Assembly (NCBI RefSeq): GCF_001625305.1
Contig: NW_017803921.1
Span: 1,599,547 to 1,663,546, forward strand
Reading direction: 5' to 3'
From: Branchiostoma belcheri
Taxonomy: Eukaryota > Chordata > Leptocardii > Amphioxiformes > Branchiostomatidae
Length of the DNA stretch: 64,000 nucleotides
Part shown: one piece after another, positions 12,001 to 20,699 of the stretch
How positions within the stretch are numbered: the first letter of the stretch is position 1
How the letters are laid out: each line of letters starts with the position of its first letter
Notes under the pieces: generated by a model
Database searches by the model: none
What the model saw: the letters and a program-made list of their open reading frames with translations, nothing else
Told to the model about the DNA's origin: nothing
Made by a program: the position numbers and the translations under genes

Positions 12001-15000
12001 CATTCCATGTTGCGATTCTTATAGTTGATCTCAGGTTGATTCTGCCGGGATTCTCCCTTCCTTCGGTAGTGGGCCTCCCTTCTGTGTTACCATCTGGGTT
12101 TGGGTCCACTACGTCATCCTCTGTCCTTGGGTGGATACCAACAGTATCCCCCTCTTCTCCAGTAGCCATTAGGGCGGGATTCTGTCTCCTGGAGGGTCCA
12201 AGACTCCCGTCCATCACTCTCTGCTGATACTGTTGTGCTTCCATAGTACTCATGGGAAAGTTACACCAGTGGGTTCCCAATCCTCTTCTGGCTAGTGACA
12301 CCATGAAATGGTGTCACCCCCTCACGTGGTTTTGCCCGCCTGCTGAAGCGGTGTACCGGGGTGTGGCGCTTGGAGCCAACACGTGAGAGTTTTAGGGATA
12401 GGTGAGGTACAGTGGTGCCTGTCCACCCGACTAGGTCGGGTGCAGCAGACAGACCCCCAAAGATACGGACCAAGGTACGATGTGCAAGCCCAGGGCATAT
12501 TCCCTGGTTCGGTGTGCAAACCCGAGGTACGGACCCCTACCCAGAGCCCCTACACCCCAGTGTAGGGGCTCTGGGTAGGGTGAAAGATACATGTACATGT
12601 AAATCCTGCGACTGTTGCAATTGGAAAGGTGGTCTTGACGTACATGTGATTTAGAGCTTGAGCTGTAGATTTAGAATGTCAAGGTTCTGGGTTAGAATCC
12701 CTAAAGAAGACGCCTTGGGAAAGGTACTTTACAACACTCCTCACTCAAAGTGAAAATGAGTACCTATAGTATTGCTTAGGAATGTACTCTTGGATGGAAC
12801 ACAGAGCTACATGTAGATGTCCCATTTTTGAGGAGAGCCACACCTTGAACAAATATCCAACCACACCTATCGAAAAGACCAGGTTCTAGCAAACACAATA
12901 GTATACACGTACACGACGTGTAAAATCCTGTACCTTCTGCCGTTAATACAGATGACGTTGGCGCCCTGCAGAGCAGTCTCCAGGTCCATGACCCGCTGCA
13001 GTTCCTGTGCGTACGCCGGGTGGTTCTCCAGCACAAGCTCCGATACCTTCTTAGACACCTGGGGACACAGTGCACATGTACATACAATTGAAGAGTGTTA
13101 TCAGCTGACATTCAGAATAGTTACAATCATTGTTGCTGTGACATGTATATGAACAAGTCTGGAAATACAACCTGCATATGCAGTTTAGTGCAGGTACCAG
13201 TAAAATTGGAGCTGTGCATGTACTTCAGATCCCTGCCTGGCACCACTTCATAATAAAACGAGAAATCAACTTGAAGGTTCATATATATGTACTTCTGTGA
13301 GTAGGGTATTTGTAAATGTCTTCTTTTGATTTATTCTGTAAATTTCTTGGCCATGATAAAGCCAGCCTACAACACTTAGGTTGACATAGGTCCAAGTAAA
13401 ATTGACATGAAGCTGAGTTGTTTACCGCTGCCAGCTGTCGCCGTAGCCTGTTCCTGTCCTTGTCAATGTCCTCTAGGCTCAGCTTCTCTGGACCATCTTT
13501 TAGCTTCTGTAAAATCAGAGATGAGGGAAAATGGGGGCAAATTTAGATTCATACAGCATTGAGGAGCATATTATGTCATATAGCGGTGGCATCGTGTGGT
13601 ATAGTGGTAGGGCTTTCGGCCCCAGACCCAGGGGCCCTGGGTTCAATCCACCTACTACATACCGCTATGTTGTGCCCTTGGGAAAGGCACTTAACACACA
13701 TTTCCTTATACAGCCAGTCTCGGAAAGCTGTCAAAAACTTTAGAGTTTGGCGTTAGGAAGAGCATCCAGCCAGTAAAAACCTTGCCTCAAAAAAGACTTG
13801 TACAGGCTTGCTGTTGTGCACCTCAGCATGCTGAGGGGCAAAATGACAAGCCCAAACATGCACCTTGTAAGCACGTCTATACCCCCGATTCGGGGAATCA
13901 ATAGACGTAAAACTCGGATAAAAAGAAGAAGAAGCGGGTGCACATGGTGACTATAGAACACAGCAAAAACTGATTATGACAAGGGTGGCAGCAAGATTCA
14001 CACAAGTACAAACATACACTTGACAGAGCATTGCAGAGCAGCTTACAGGTATATTTTACAGGTAGTGGGTGTGTTCAAACAACCATTTTTTATCTACTGC
14101 TACATGTATTTGCCTGTATAGCCTATATAAGGCTATGGGAATACCTTAACCCAAAACCTATTTTTTAAAAGTCACATAACATTATTATTATCAAATTTAA
14201 AAAGAGGACATTTCCCTTCAAATGGAAACATAGATTGACCTGTAGTTCATGTTTGCTGGGGTCCCAGGAGTCATCACTGTAGTACACCTCCTCTATACTG
14301 TCTATGGCCTGCAGGGGGCAACAGTTAACCTTCACACTAGCATGGTGTCACACATCAAAACAACAACAACACCCCATCCAATCTACCTCTTCCAAACTCA
14401 GATGAGGTTGCAGAACACAAGTATTGGTTCACTACGTGCATGCAGATAATTTCATTTCCAAACAATCATAATGTTCAATCTGAAAAAAAAACTTTTTAAA
14501 AAGTTTACATCTTCCCACACGGAATTGGTGCATCTTTTTTACCACATGTTGAGATTTAAGTACAAAAATGTAGGAAGCAATCTGTTAGGTCATGGCTGAT
14601 TTGTGTTTTGAAGAGGTTGATTGGGTGACGTGTGTATTTAAATTAGACTCACATATGACAATAGAAGTCAGTGTAAACGTGAGCTTTCACAATCACACTA
14701 ACTTCATATCATCACAATTGTGTACATGAAATCAACATGATGTAACATGTAAACATTCACAATACATCTTCCACAACCACTTCCACATAAGTCACCAACA
14801 GTACCAGCAGACAATTACAAAGGTTGAAAATGAAATGAAAATGAGCAACATGTAAGTGAACATATGAATCCATGTCAACCCAAATTATTATCACAATCTC
14901 AAAACTTTGTTGGATATTCACACTATATTCGTAATTCCGTCTGATGTGAACATGCAAAGATATTTTTTCTGAAATTAGTGCATTTAACTGTCAACAGTGG

Positions 15001-18000
15001 AGACTGGACCATTGAATGTTTGAGGAACATTGAAGAAAGTGTACACGTTTTCCAGAAATTTGTATGCAACTTGGATGGATGGCAATTTTCACTCTTGAAC
15101 ACTATAGGGGGTTTGAAACTTTGCAAAAAGTACTTTGGGTGCTTGTGTGTGACTTGGTTTTCCTAATGTTGTGGCTACTTGTGTCTACTTTATAACAGCT
15201 CTAACTATAGCGCAAGTGTACATTGTACGTGTGAAGCAAAAGTATGTTGTCAGCAATGCCCAGAGTGAAAAGTTTAATGTGTGAGTAGTGAAAATTTGGT
15301 CTGTTAAGGGCCAAGTTGTACTTACCTCAGTTATCACACCTACTAGAACATTGTAAGTGTGCCCTACCAGTAGTTCTGGGTCCAAATTTCTATATATTTC
15401 AATGCATGTCAGGGTTTATGTGACTTTACTTAATCTTCAAGTTGATCCTATGGTGACAAGGCTGTACTGTAACAATTGGTCAGAGGAATGACCATCAGCC
15501 ATTAGTGACTGACCAACAGTTACAGCCTGATGCCACTGTAGGGTACTAGTATGCTTGGAGGTTAACTTCAGTTAGTAAATCACTGACAAAGGCAATTACT
15601 GACAACATACCTACGTACTCACTCAAAAAACTGCAGATATTTTCATTGCAATTTGATCAGTAATTCCAGACTTAAGCTCAGCTTGATTGAAAATCAGTTC
15701 ATCAGCTTCCAGCAAAAATCAGTTGGATTTAAATTCGCAAAGCACAGATTCGAAAGCTTATGCCGATCAGTATGTTGATTCAAAAGTTGATTTGAATTTT
15801 ACAAAAATGAAAAAGCGGCGTCAACACACCAAAAACTGACACATAGATAGAAACGAGGCTCTCACACGTACAAACATGCACTTGACTATCTCGGTGTGTT
15901 CATGAGACCAACTTCGGTCCCGGGTATACGAGGTTGTGGGTTCAATTCCCGAACCTGCACTTTTAGTTCTGTGCTTGTAGCTTTCCCTCTTGCCCATGAG
16001 ACCGGCCTGTAGAGTCTTAAAATAGTAGTCAGGGAATCAGTGGGGGGATGGGGAGGGTTTCAGAAGTTCAAGAAAACATTTTATGAAGTCGGTGGAGGAA
16101 GAAATGTTTCTTTGCTGTATTGAGTTGAGGATTTAACATCTGTGCTCTTCTTGATGAAGGTTAGACATTTAAACTCTGGACTACTACTGGATAGATACAG
16201 GGATACATGTAACTTCTGGACATTCTATAACAGTATAAGTGACATATATTGATGACTGACTATATGATAATGAAGATTCTGCACTGGATGACTATTTTCT
16301 ACAGATACGTGCACAGATATACATGTGTACATGTACATGTACAATGTATGTACTCACCTCCTGATCAGCCAGCGGATCATTGGGAAACTCTCTCTCCTCC
16401 TCCTGGAACATTAGCATAAAAATGTTATAACATCCAGTAAACAAGTAGTATGCACGTATCATGTATCATTACAACTGTGTTAATGGATTTGTTGGGACAA
16501 TCATGTTCCCTGTATTTTGTTATATTCTCTTTGACCTCTTCCCTCATGAGTCATGACCTCAATGAAAAGTGCCCAGCAGGCCAATTTGAGTATTTCATGC
16601 CTAAACAAAGGCCCAAACAAACAAACAATTAAACAAACAAACCTTTGTCGTATCCATCTTAGTTTAACCCTGAGTCTGCTAAAACAGTCATTTCACACCA
16701 AATGAGGTAACAAAAGGCCTGTATACCTTGTAGATGTACAGCGGCCTGTCAGGTGATGTGGGACTCCTGTCTTCATCTCCCACCTGCTGCAGCTTGTCCT
16801 GTAACAGGTGCACAAAACTCTGTAGACTGGAAAACACACCTGACATGGGTGTAATCTGTACCTGTAGCTGTACCAGTCTGTGGAACACACCAGCTTCACA
16901 GGAGCACAGGAAACACTCTGTTGTACTGCACCAAACCTGACATCTGTGTAAGTATGTAACTATGTGAGTGTATCGATTTGATAGCGCATATGTGCAACTC
17001 ATATGGGCCTGTTTGCTAGTATACGTAGAGGGTGGCAGGCAGTACCATAATTTTGTAGGTATGTTACCCAAAACAACTGTTATACAAAGAACATGTGTTG
17101 CCTTGTCTGATATCAAACAGTATCAGCATTTTTAAGAAAAACAAAATAATGGGAAAAAATAAGGCAGCAAATAAGCATATGTTTATAAATACAAGATGAA
17201 TACAGTACACAAACCCATACAAAAGTGGTACAGTCTAAAGGACAACATTATATATAGTCGTCCCAAGTTACCCCATGGAATGTTGGGTCAGACATGGGGC
17301 ATGTCATCTGCATGTTGTCATGGGAACAGGTTTGATTGACAAGCAGAACACATGTGGTCCAGAGCAATTCATGAGGTCGAGTTTCAAAACAGGAAGGAAG
17401 AAAACCATACTATAATATAATGTGTGTGAAGTAAGCTGTAGGGTGTACATAAAATGTAGAGTGCATTGCTTATTGTGCATACATACTATTACTATAAGAA
17501 GATTATGATTTGTTCATGTGTTCTCCTGGAATCAACATTTCACATACTAGTACGTACTGGGACAGACATAACCTACACAGGACTCTACAGCCAAATGAGG
17601 ACACATCACATGCCACTACAGATATAGATCGATTACAAAAGCAGTCATAATGAATTTTGTTTACTGACTAGGAGTAGGACCAAGATTAAGAATACAGTGA
17701 CATTGCAACACACAAAACCATCATCATATCGCATTTATCATTTTCCATAATCTCAAATGTGCCTAAAATGTACACAATACCTGTTTGATGTAAAAAGAAA
17801 ACATAAACGTACGGTACATGCACAGTAAATTTTATAGACAGGTACATGTACGTATAGGTGGGTGTCGCCCCCCTCCCACTTATTGACATTAGGAGGTCCA
17901 GGGTTTTTTCTACCGTTTGAAACAAAATTAAAACGACATGATAAACTCAATCTAGTCCTCAGAGCTTCTACATATCCACCCGTAGCTATACCACCGGGTC

Positions 18001-18071
18001 AAACCTACCTTCAGTGCCACGAGAGATTTTAATTTCTTCATTTTCCGTGTGATTTTTCCGATTTCTGACAT
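1..18071 (-). CDS. VPS50: VPS50 (syndetin) homolog, EARP tethering-complex subunit; 24 exons, 3' end outside window
   Basis: Syndetin is the subunit that distinguishes the endosome-associated recycling protein (EARP) complex from GARP; EARP tethers vesicles for recycling to the plasma membrane. Exons read on the minus strand (high to low): 18071-18009, 16819-16727, 16402-16358, 14308-14240, 13506-13426, 13058-12934, 9026-8909, 8622-8587, 8373-8248, 8079-7981, 7528-7388, 6220-6085, 5342-5254, 5099-5005, 4766-4577, 3220-2999, 2579-2458, 2003-1915, 1724-1633, 1369-1337, 1119-1039, 919-866, 538-441, 98 to beyond 1. All have AG/GT borders and phases close, giving about 798 codons. Tell-tale peptides against remembered vertebrate VPS50 are [45 protein letters not shown] and [13 protein letters not shown]. 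The human protein is about 964 aa, so roughly 170-200 C-terminal residues lie off the window. The start is the first ATG of exon 1; exon 2 is the least conserved and its acceptor was chosen by phase. Confidence 0.95.
695..706 (-). CDS. VPS50: Candidate 12-nt microexon of VPS50
   Basis: Between VPS50 exons at 919-866 and 538-441 lies a 12-nt segment encoding Ile-Leu-Asp-Glu. It is bounded by a pyrimidine-rich acceptor (CGCTGCCCCTCTAG) and a strong donor (GTAAGT). Both neighbours are phase 0, so inclusion inserts four residues without a frame change, in the linker between EERK and DKVPFPH. Splice sites are seen directly; use is inference. It could be an optional cassette or a chance pair of sites. 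Confidence 0.45.
1531..1580 (-). repeat. Degenerate duplicate of the VPS50 exon 19 end and its donor
   Basis: The block CTTACAGAGAAGAG...CAGTTGGGACA.ACAGATG matches 1628-1673, the 3' end of VPS50 exon 19 with its GTAAG donor. A short insertion, TAGACTAG, breaks the frame, so it does not look like a functional exon. Confidence 0.8.
2949..2998 (-). repeat. (GTTT)n microsatellite overlapping the VPS50 exon 16 donor
   Basis: On the minus strand the exon ends AATGGG and the intron opens directly with GTTTGTTTGTTTG..., so the 5' splice site is the first unit of the microsatellite. Confidence 0.85.
3269..3350 (+). mobile_element. tRNA-derived SINE head fragment
   Basis: GGCAGAGTGCTTGACTCGAA and CCAAGAGGTCCTGGGTTCGA-GTCC give an A-box/B-box pair, and the copy stops after CATGCCA. 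Same family as 38390, 43463 and 45885. Confidence 0.7.
3500..4240. repeat. Dispersed repeat block in VPS50 intron
   Basis: Several ATTATGCAAATTAG-type segments, two AGGGGGCCCAAA blocks (3841, 3974), (CAGA)n, and the terminal string AACATAACCTTCTTGGCGAA (4103-4124), which recurs at 62980-62998. This looks like old interspersed repeats; family not named. Confidence 0.6.
4407..4512 (+). repeat. Dispersed repeat 'GTGGAAGGAGAGGGATGGG', copy 1
   Basis: Shares GTGGAAGGAGAGGGATGGGC, the CTAGACAC.GTGG block and AACAACC.ACTGC.CCTAC with 49618-49727. Family unknown. Confidence 0.7.
4751..4920. repeat. 31-bp minisatellite built from the VPS50 exon 15 acceptor junction
   Basis: Unit ACCAATCAGCATCAACCTGG plus 11 more bases. 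Copies start at 4751, 4782, 4813, 4844 and 4875, with a degraded sixth at about 4906. The first copy contains the real exon edge (4766); the others repeat the acceptor and the exon start inside the intron, increasingly diverged with distance. Confidence 0.9.
5838..5987. mobile_element. Fold-back MITE, ~45-bp inverted arms
   Basis: AGAGATCAGACTTACGCAAA...CTGTACAACTCCAGTC pairs with the opposite-orientation GACTGGAGTTGTACAGTCAA...AAGTCCAATCTCTT. About 150 bp in a VPS50 intron. Non-autonomous; no coding capacity. Confidence 0.85.
6213..6510. repeat. Partial tandem copies of the VPS50 exon 12 acceptor region
   Basis: GATGTGCTGAAGGGGGAG...CAAGGTCATTGTACAAGGTCA (6213-6262) recurs as GATATGCTAAAGGGGGAG...CAAGGTCATTACAAGGTCA (6374-6421). 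A poorer third copy, AAGCAGGTGGAAGGTCAC, starts near 6480. Confidence 0.65.
7571..7662. mobile_element. Fold-back MITE of the GTTACTCAAGCAACTGG family
   Basis: GATGCCAAAGTAACAGTTAC..TCAAGTCACCAGATAGATTTT pairs with AAAATCTATCCAGTTGCTAG..AGTAACTGTTTGGTATC. Same family as 29686-29800 and 38647-38800. Confidence 0.85.
7918..7980. repeat. Dispersed-repeat 3' end with (CTA)n tail abutting the VPS50 exon 10 donor
   Basis: ATTCGAAATTAAATAAAGGC followed by TTACTACTACTACTACCAC ends at the exon edge (7981). The AATAAAGGC-plus-triplet tail resembles a retroposon 3' end. The donor read on the minus strand is GTGGTAGTAGTAG. Confidence 0.55.
9100..12579 (-). mobile_element. Full-length RTE-clade non-LTR retrotransposon (LINE)
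   Basis: The element sits in the VPS50 intron between exons 6 and 7, in the sense orientation. An 11-bp target-site duplication, GTGAAAGATAC on the plus strand, lies at 9089-9099 and 12580-12590. Reading along the minus strand there is a 5' UTR of about 275 nt, one long ORF, and a 3' UTR of under 30 nt ending in a short pentamer array (AAGGT repeated, 9100-9115). A tiny 3' UTR with a simple-repeat tail instead of poly(A) is characteristic of RTE/BovB elements. An exact target duplication and an open ORF suggest a young insertion. A 20-bp hairpin marks its 5' tip (separate entry). Confidence 0.92.
9128..12304 (-). CDS. RTE-type LINE ORF: apurinic endonuclease + reverse transcriptase, 1058 aa, intact
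   Basis: This single polyprotein drives target-primed reverse transcription. Residues about 95-340 are an exonuclease-endonuclease-phosphatase domain: IATWNVRTL (N101), GVAETHW (E130), [10 protein letters not shown] (D235, N237), QIDFILI (D303) and the terminal SDHNAV (S328-D329-H330). Residues about 560-860 are the reverse transcriptase: [33 protein letters not shown] (D702), [10 protein letters not shown] and RFADDIAL (D804-D805). The C-terminal part carries [18 protein letters not shown] and [12 protein letters not shown], a tail shared with RTE/BovB proteins; such proteins are often mis-annotated as 'craniofacial development protein 2-like'. The catalytic residues I can identify are all present and no stop or shift interrupts the frame. 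The first Met of the frame was used; internal Mets at 18, 21 and 31 are alternatives. Confidence 0.95.
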   Translation of the reverse strand: MVSLARRGLGTHWCNFPMSTMEAQQYQQRVMDGSLGPSRRQNPALMATGEEGDTVGIHPRTEDDVVDPNPDGNTEGRPTTEGRENPGRINLRSTIRIATWNVRTLYKAGMLDNVTREMERCNISVLGVAETHWTGTGYFTTSGGELVVYSGGDIHRRGVAVLLSKVAARSMLAYKAVSDRLLYVRVMASPFNVSFVQVYAPTGDAPDEEVETFYDQLQQVLVDCPSQDMVMVAGDFNAKVGADRDEREVCGSFGLGTANERGERLVEFCQDNGLFITNTAFKHHARRRYTWQAPGGRYRNQIDFILINRRWSKCVINSRSYPGLDCGSDHNAVIATLRLRIKRNAQRNKRNQLNLAALETPAVRERYNVEVNNKFEALNMLEEESTPDEFCLAFNEVIKSTAAATLGKAPRRANHPWISQSTLDLMDRRRELKTQRSTTANGDLHYREMDRKVQREARKDKAEWLEKQCADIEQGLQRNSTLRQSYSTIKKLRRGFQPRQRNIKAADNRVLTHLHSILQRWKEYCAKLYSDTTDDGDNHGTNEEETSSSTGDTFPEILESEVAEAIQRLPKNKAAGADDIPAELLKTGNPTTTRLLCKLCNMVTSTGQWPSDWVKSVFITIPKVPGTIDCSEHRTIALISHVSKVLLRILLRRMERVADQEFAEEQMGFRKRVGTRDQIFNLRVLMEKARESNVQLFMAFIDYKKAFDSVRHQTLWEVMGTMGVSGHLVKLLHNLYRDQQAAVRVEDDLTDWFDVKKGVRQGCLLSPMCFNFYSEAVMRESVEEHPTIGVNISGRVINNLRFADDIALIATSPEDLQVLLDSTDSTSREYQLEISTKKTKVMAVTKAPTQVTATCRGEQLQQVPRFKYLGSTMDQTASCSHEISVRLGSARAALRSLETIWKDRALKTVTKLKVLRTLVWPVVTYGCEAWTLHASDIRRIQALEMKCYRKILRISWTDHRTNDSVLEQLGVERTLLNTIKRRKLQYFGHATRAENITTHILQGVINGRRSRGRPRRRWGDDVRDWMGMPLAECSHRARDRREWRRLILDATIVPDPQT
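12536..12581. repeat. Perfect 20-bp inverted repeat (hairpin) at the 5' tip of the LINE
   Basis: The plus strand reads CCCTACCCAGAGCCCCTACA, then a 6-base spacer CCCCAG, then its exact reverse complement. The outer arm stops at the target-site duplication (12580-12590). It is either a structured 5' RNA end of the element or a snap-back artefact made when reverse transcription finished. Confidence 0.85.
12655..12775 (+). mobile_element. Degraded tRNA-derived SINE
   Basis: GGTTCTGGGTTAGAATCC (B-box region), CCTTGGGAAAGGTACTTTAC and CACTCAAAGTGAAAATGAGTA match the SINE family seen at 38390 and 43463. Confidence 0.7.
13585..13935 (+). mobile_element. tRNA-derived SINE with GAA-rich tail
   Basis: The head GTGGTATAGTGGTAGGGCTT ... 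CCTGGGTTCAATCC gives A and B boxes. A body follows (CCCTTGGGAAAGGCACTTAA; GGCGTTAGGAAGAGCATCCAGCC) and an AAAAAGAAGAAGAAG tail. It lies in a VPS50 intron. Confidence 0.75.
15880..15975 (+). mobile_element. SINE-like fragment with B box
   Basis: GGTTGTGGGTTCAATTCCCG closely fits a B box and lies about 40 bp after a GGTGTGTTCATGAGACC segment. No cloverleaf could be drawn, so it is not called a tRNA. Confidence 0.4.
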
Positions 18072-18077
18072 CAGACA

Positions 18078-18100
18078 GCCGCCATCTTGGATCACGTGAC
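18078..18100 (-). promoter_or_regulatory. VPS50 proximal promoter/5' UTR: YY1-type motif beside a CACGTG (CLEAR-like) box
   Basis: Just upstream of the VPS50 ATG (18071), the minus strand reads CAAGATGGCGGC (18089-18078), the canonical YY1 site often found at transcription starts. Right next to it, 18092-18100 holds TCACGTGAC, an E-box resembling the TFEB/CLEAR consensus. Both are exact by eye; function is inferred. The transcription start is not visible from sequence alone. Confidence 0.55.
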
Positions 18101-18616
18101 CTGACGTACCTGGTACGAGACGACAGGTGTCCCGCGCATGCCCTGTGCTAAGTTACTAGTATATACGTCAGTTTTTGGCTGGATTGCTTGAAATATATAC
18201 ACGGCACTAGAAGATGGTCCGTTCTAGAAAGGAAAGAAAGTATACAAGGATAAAGATTTCCTTTTTTTCTGTTTTCTTTGACAAATTACACGACTGCAAA
18301 CCACAACAGGTATGTTAACAAGCATTGCCGGCCATATGACTTTATTCAAAATCGCTTGAAATATTGAACCATCATTACCGACTCTACCAGACAAGAAGAA
18401 AACTTTCGAAGATAACTTCGTATGACAGAAATGAAAGCCTGTTTCAGGAAAATAGGTGAGTCATTTCATAAAGCAATGTGTAGTTTTAAGATCTGAAAAA
18501 TATTAATATAGTTGATTTTTCGGTCAACAGTAATGCTTATGCGTTCCTTTGGTAAACGCGCCATTGTCATTTCAAACTTCAACTTGGTGGAATAGAAACT
18601 TTTTTCTGCTGAACAG
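18101..18616. other. Gap between the VPS50 promoter and the CXXCXGXG gene stop
   Basis: About 500 bp, presumably VPS50 upstream sequence plus the 3' UTR of the next minus-strand gene. The two genes are arranged head-to-tail on the minus strand. No extra ORF or repeat family was recognised. Confidence 0.5.
18341..18346 (-). terminator. Candidate poly(A) signal for the CXXCXGXG-repeat gene
   Basis: The minus strand reads AATAAA here, about 270 nt past the stop codon at 18617 and before the divergent-side VPS50 promoter region near 18071-18200. Position and hexamer fit; cleavage is not shown. Confidence 0.35.
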
Positions 18617-20657
18617 TCAGAGTGTATATCCCGTCTGAATGGTCCCCTTGCCGCTGCACCAGTCGCACGGGGTGCAGAAGAAGCAGCGCTGAGTCCGCCT
18701 GGCCCGGTGGGGCACCTCGGCCCATCCCCCGGCGTGCACCGCTCCCCTGCCCCGGCACTGCGCACACAGCGCCCGTCCCACGGGCATCACCCCCTTCCCC
18801 TCACACGCGCCGCAGTCCTCGCACAGCAGGCAGCGCACCCTGCCGGTTTGCGTGTGCGCTGCAGGCGAGCCGTGGAAGAAGCCCTTGCCCTCGCAGCGGT
18901 GGCAGATGTTGGAGGTGATGGGGATGACGCCGTTGCCCTTGCAGGTCGTGCAGCGGCGGCAGAAGTGGCAGGGCAGCTCGCGGGACGGCGCCCAGTGCCA
19001 GGTGTCGTCACTATGCGCGATGCCCAGTCCGTCACACCTGTAAAAGACAACATTACAATAGCATTTGCACGACAGTTCTTTTACAACTCAAACTTTCCGC
19101 TGCATCCTTCGAAAGCTTCAATAATCTACAGAAAAGATTACCCTCTTGATATGACCTTAAGAGCAATAGATTAAAGATCGATCCAGTAGAAGTCGGTATC
19201 GTCCACCGTGCTGTATGAAGAGTATAAAATCCCTACCTGTAGCAATACTTGAACTGGGCTGGGTCGTCACTTTGTGTCTCCGATCGCGAGTCAGAGTCAG
19301 AGTCAGTATCCTTGTCAGCAACTTCGTCTTCCCAGCCATGCAGCTCCCTCAGGCTTGTAGCGGACGGGGTCTCCATGGGAACGCTCGTATCCATGGAAAC
19401 GTCCGATGACGCAGAGCTGGCGGAGGCGTAGGCGCTGCCCGCGTGTGACGACTGGCTGGCTGCAACCGCCGCGGGCCTGTTGTTTGGGAAGTACCCGCTA
19501 GGAGGCATGGTGGAGTAGCCTTGTGGCCCTGATCTGGGCGACGCGCGAATTCCACCTGTTGCCATGTCGGAAGCGACGTTCCAAACGTTGGTGTTGAAGC
19601 TGAAGTTGCTCAGCCCGGCCTCCGTGGCGGTACCGAAGGTGACGTTACTCGGGTGTAAGGACATGGAGAGGGTTTGGCTGGAGGACGGCTGACTGACAGG
19701 CGCCCCGCTGTTGGGTCCATCCAGCGGTCCACCAGACGAAGCCGACCGGTGGCGGAAACTCCGAAACTTCCGACGAATGACGTCCTCGATGGAGCGCAGG
19801 TTGATGACGGAGCGGCGGCGAGGGGTCGACCCTAGGGTGGAGGAAGATGGCGTCTCTTCCTGGTGACTCAAGGAGGTTTTCGAACTCGACCTTGAAGTTG
19901 AAGGAAGGTCGCTCTGAGAGATAGACACCCCGTACCTGTGGCGTAAGAGGTTGTTGACGGAGCTGAGGTCAACAGGCGACGGGCGGGAGCCCAAAGTGGA
20001 ATAAGACGGCGAGTCTTGGCTCCTTTCTTGAGACATCTGCAGCCACGCACTTCTTAACCTTGAAGCATCTTCTGCGCTCATTATGTCCTCCAAAGACTGA
20101 AGATCAACAGGCGAAGGGCGGGAGCCGAGGGTGGAGTAAGAAGGCGAGTCTTGGCTCCGCTCTTGAGACCTTGGTGGCCGTGAATTTGACTTTGAAGCAT
20201 CTTCTTCGCCCCCGTATCTTTGACTTATGATGTTTTCCACAGACTGAAGGTCAACAGGCGAGGGGCGGGAACCGAGGGTGGAATAAGACGGAGTTTCCTG
20301 GCTTCTGTCTTGAGACGACCAGACTCTTGGCGTGTCGTCTGCGCCTGTTGGTCCATCTGAGACCCCTTGTGTCGTGACGTCATCTATAGAACGGAAGTTG
20401 AATCCCGACCTGTGATCCACAAACGATCCCAGTTGATCCGAGGAGACCTCGTACCGCCGATCTCGCCAGGACCTTGGAGCTGGATCGTCTTCTCTGTGAT
20501 CTTGACCTTCTCGGAGTTTTCTGTCCAAGATGTCTTCCACCGACTGGAGGTTGACGGCCGGGTGATGGGCCCAGAACGACCCCAGAGTAGCGGACGAGGG
20601 AAACTCTTGGCGACGGTGTCGACCTTTCCGTGACCTTGGACTTGTTCCAGACGCCAT
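18617..20657 (-). CDS. Cysteine-rich CXXCXGXG-repeat protein with N-terminal STLGS repeats, 614 aa, two exons
   Basis: Exon 1 is 20657-19237 and exon 2 is 19037-18617; the join (TACAG|GTAGGG ... TTTTACAG|GTGTG) keeps phase and gives 614 codons. Residues about 20-330 are Ser/Arg-rich and carry at least six copies of a degenerate motif, (S/T)PSxSTLGS followed by V-x-L-x-S-V/I-(E/D)-D/N-(I/V/L), three of them nearly identical. Residues about 330-450 are low-complexity Ser/Ala/Thr. The C-terminal 140 residues hold five cysteine clusters alternating between C-x2-C-x2-C-x2-C-x-G-x-G and C-x2-C-x-G-x-G (CHFCRRCTTCKGNG, CHRCEGKG, CLLCEDCGACEGKG, CAQCRGRG, CFFCTPCDWCSGKG). They recall the DnaJ/HSP40 zinc-binding repeat but with extra CxxC pairs. 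There is no J domain, signal peptide or membrane segment. I do not recognise the family. Exon 2 is much more GC-rich than its surroundings. Confidence 0.85.
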
Positions 20658-20699
20658 TTTGTTCGGCGTGGGCCCGGTTTAACTTTATCACTCGCTACT

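Noticed and set aside
15900-15965. tRNA gene around GGTTCAATTCCCG
   Set aside because: T-arm-like sequence only; D and anticodon arms could not be drawn.
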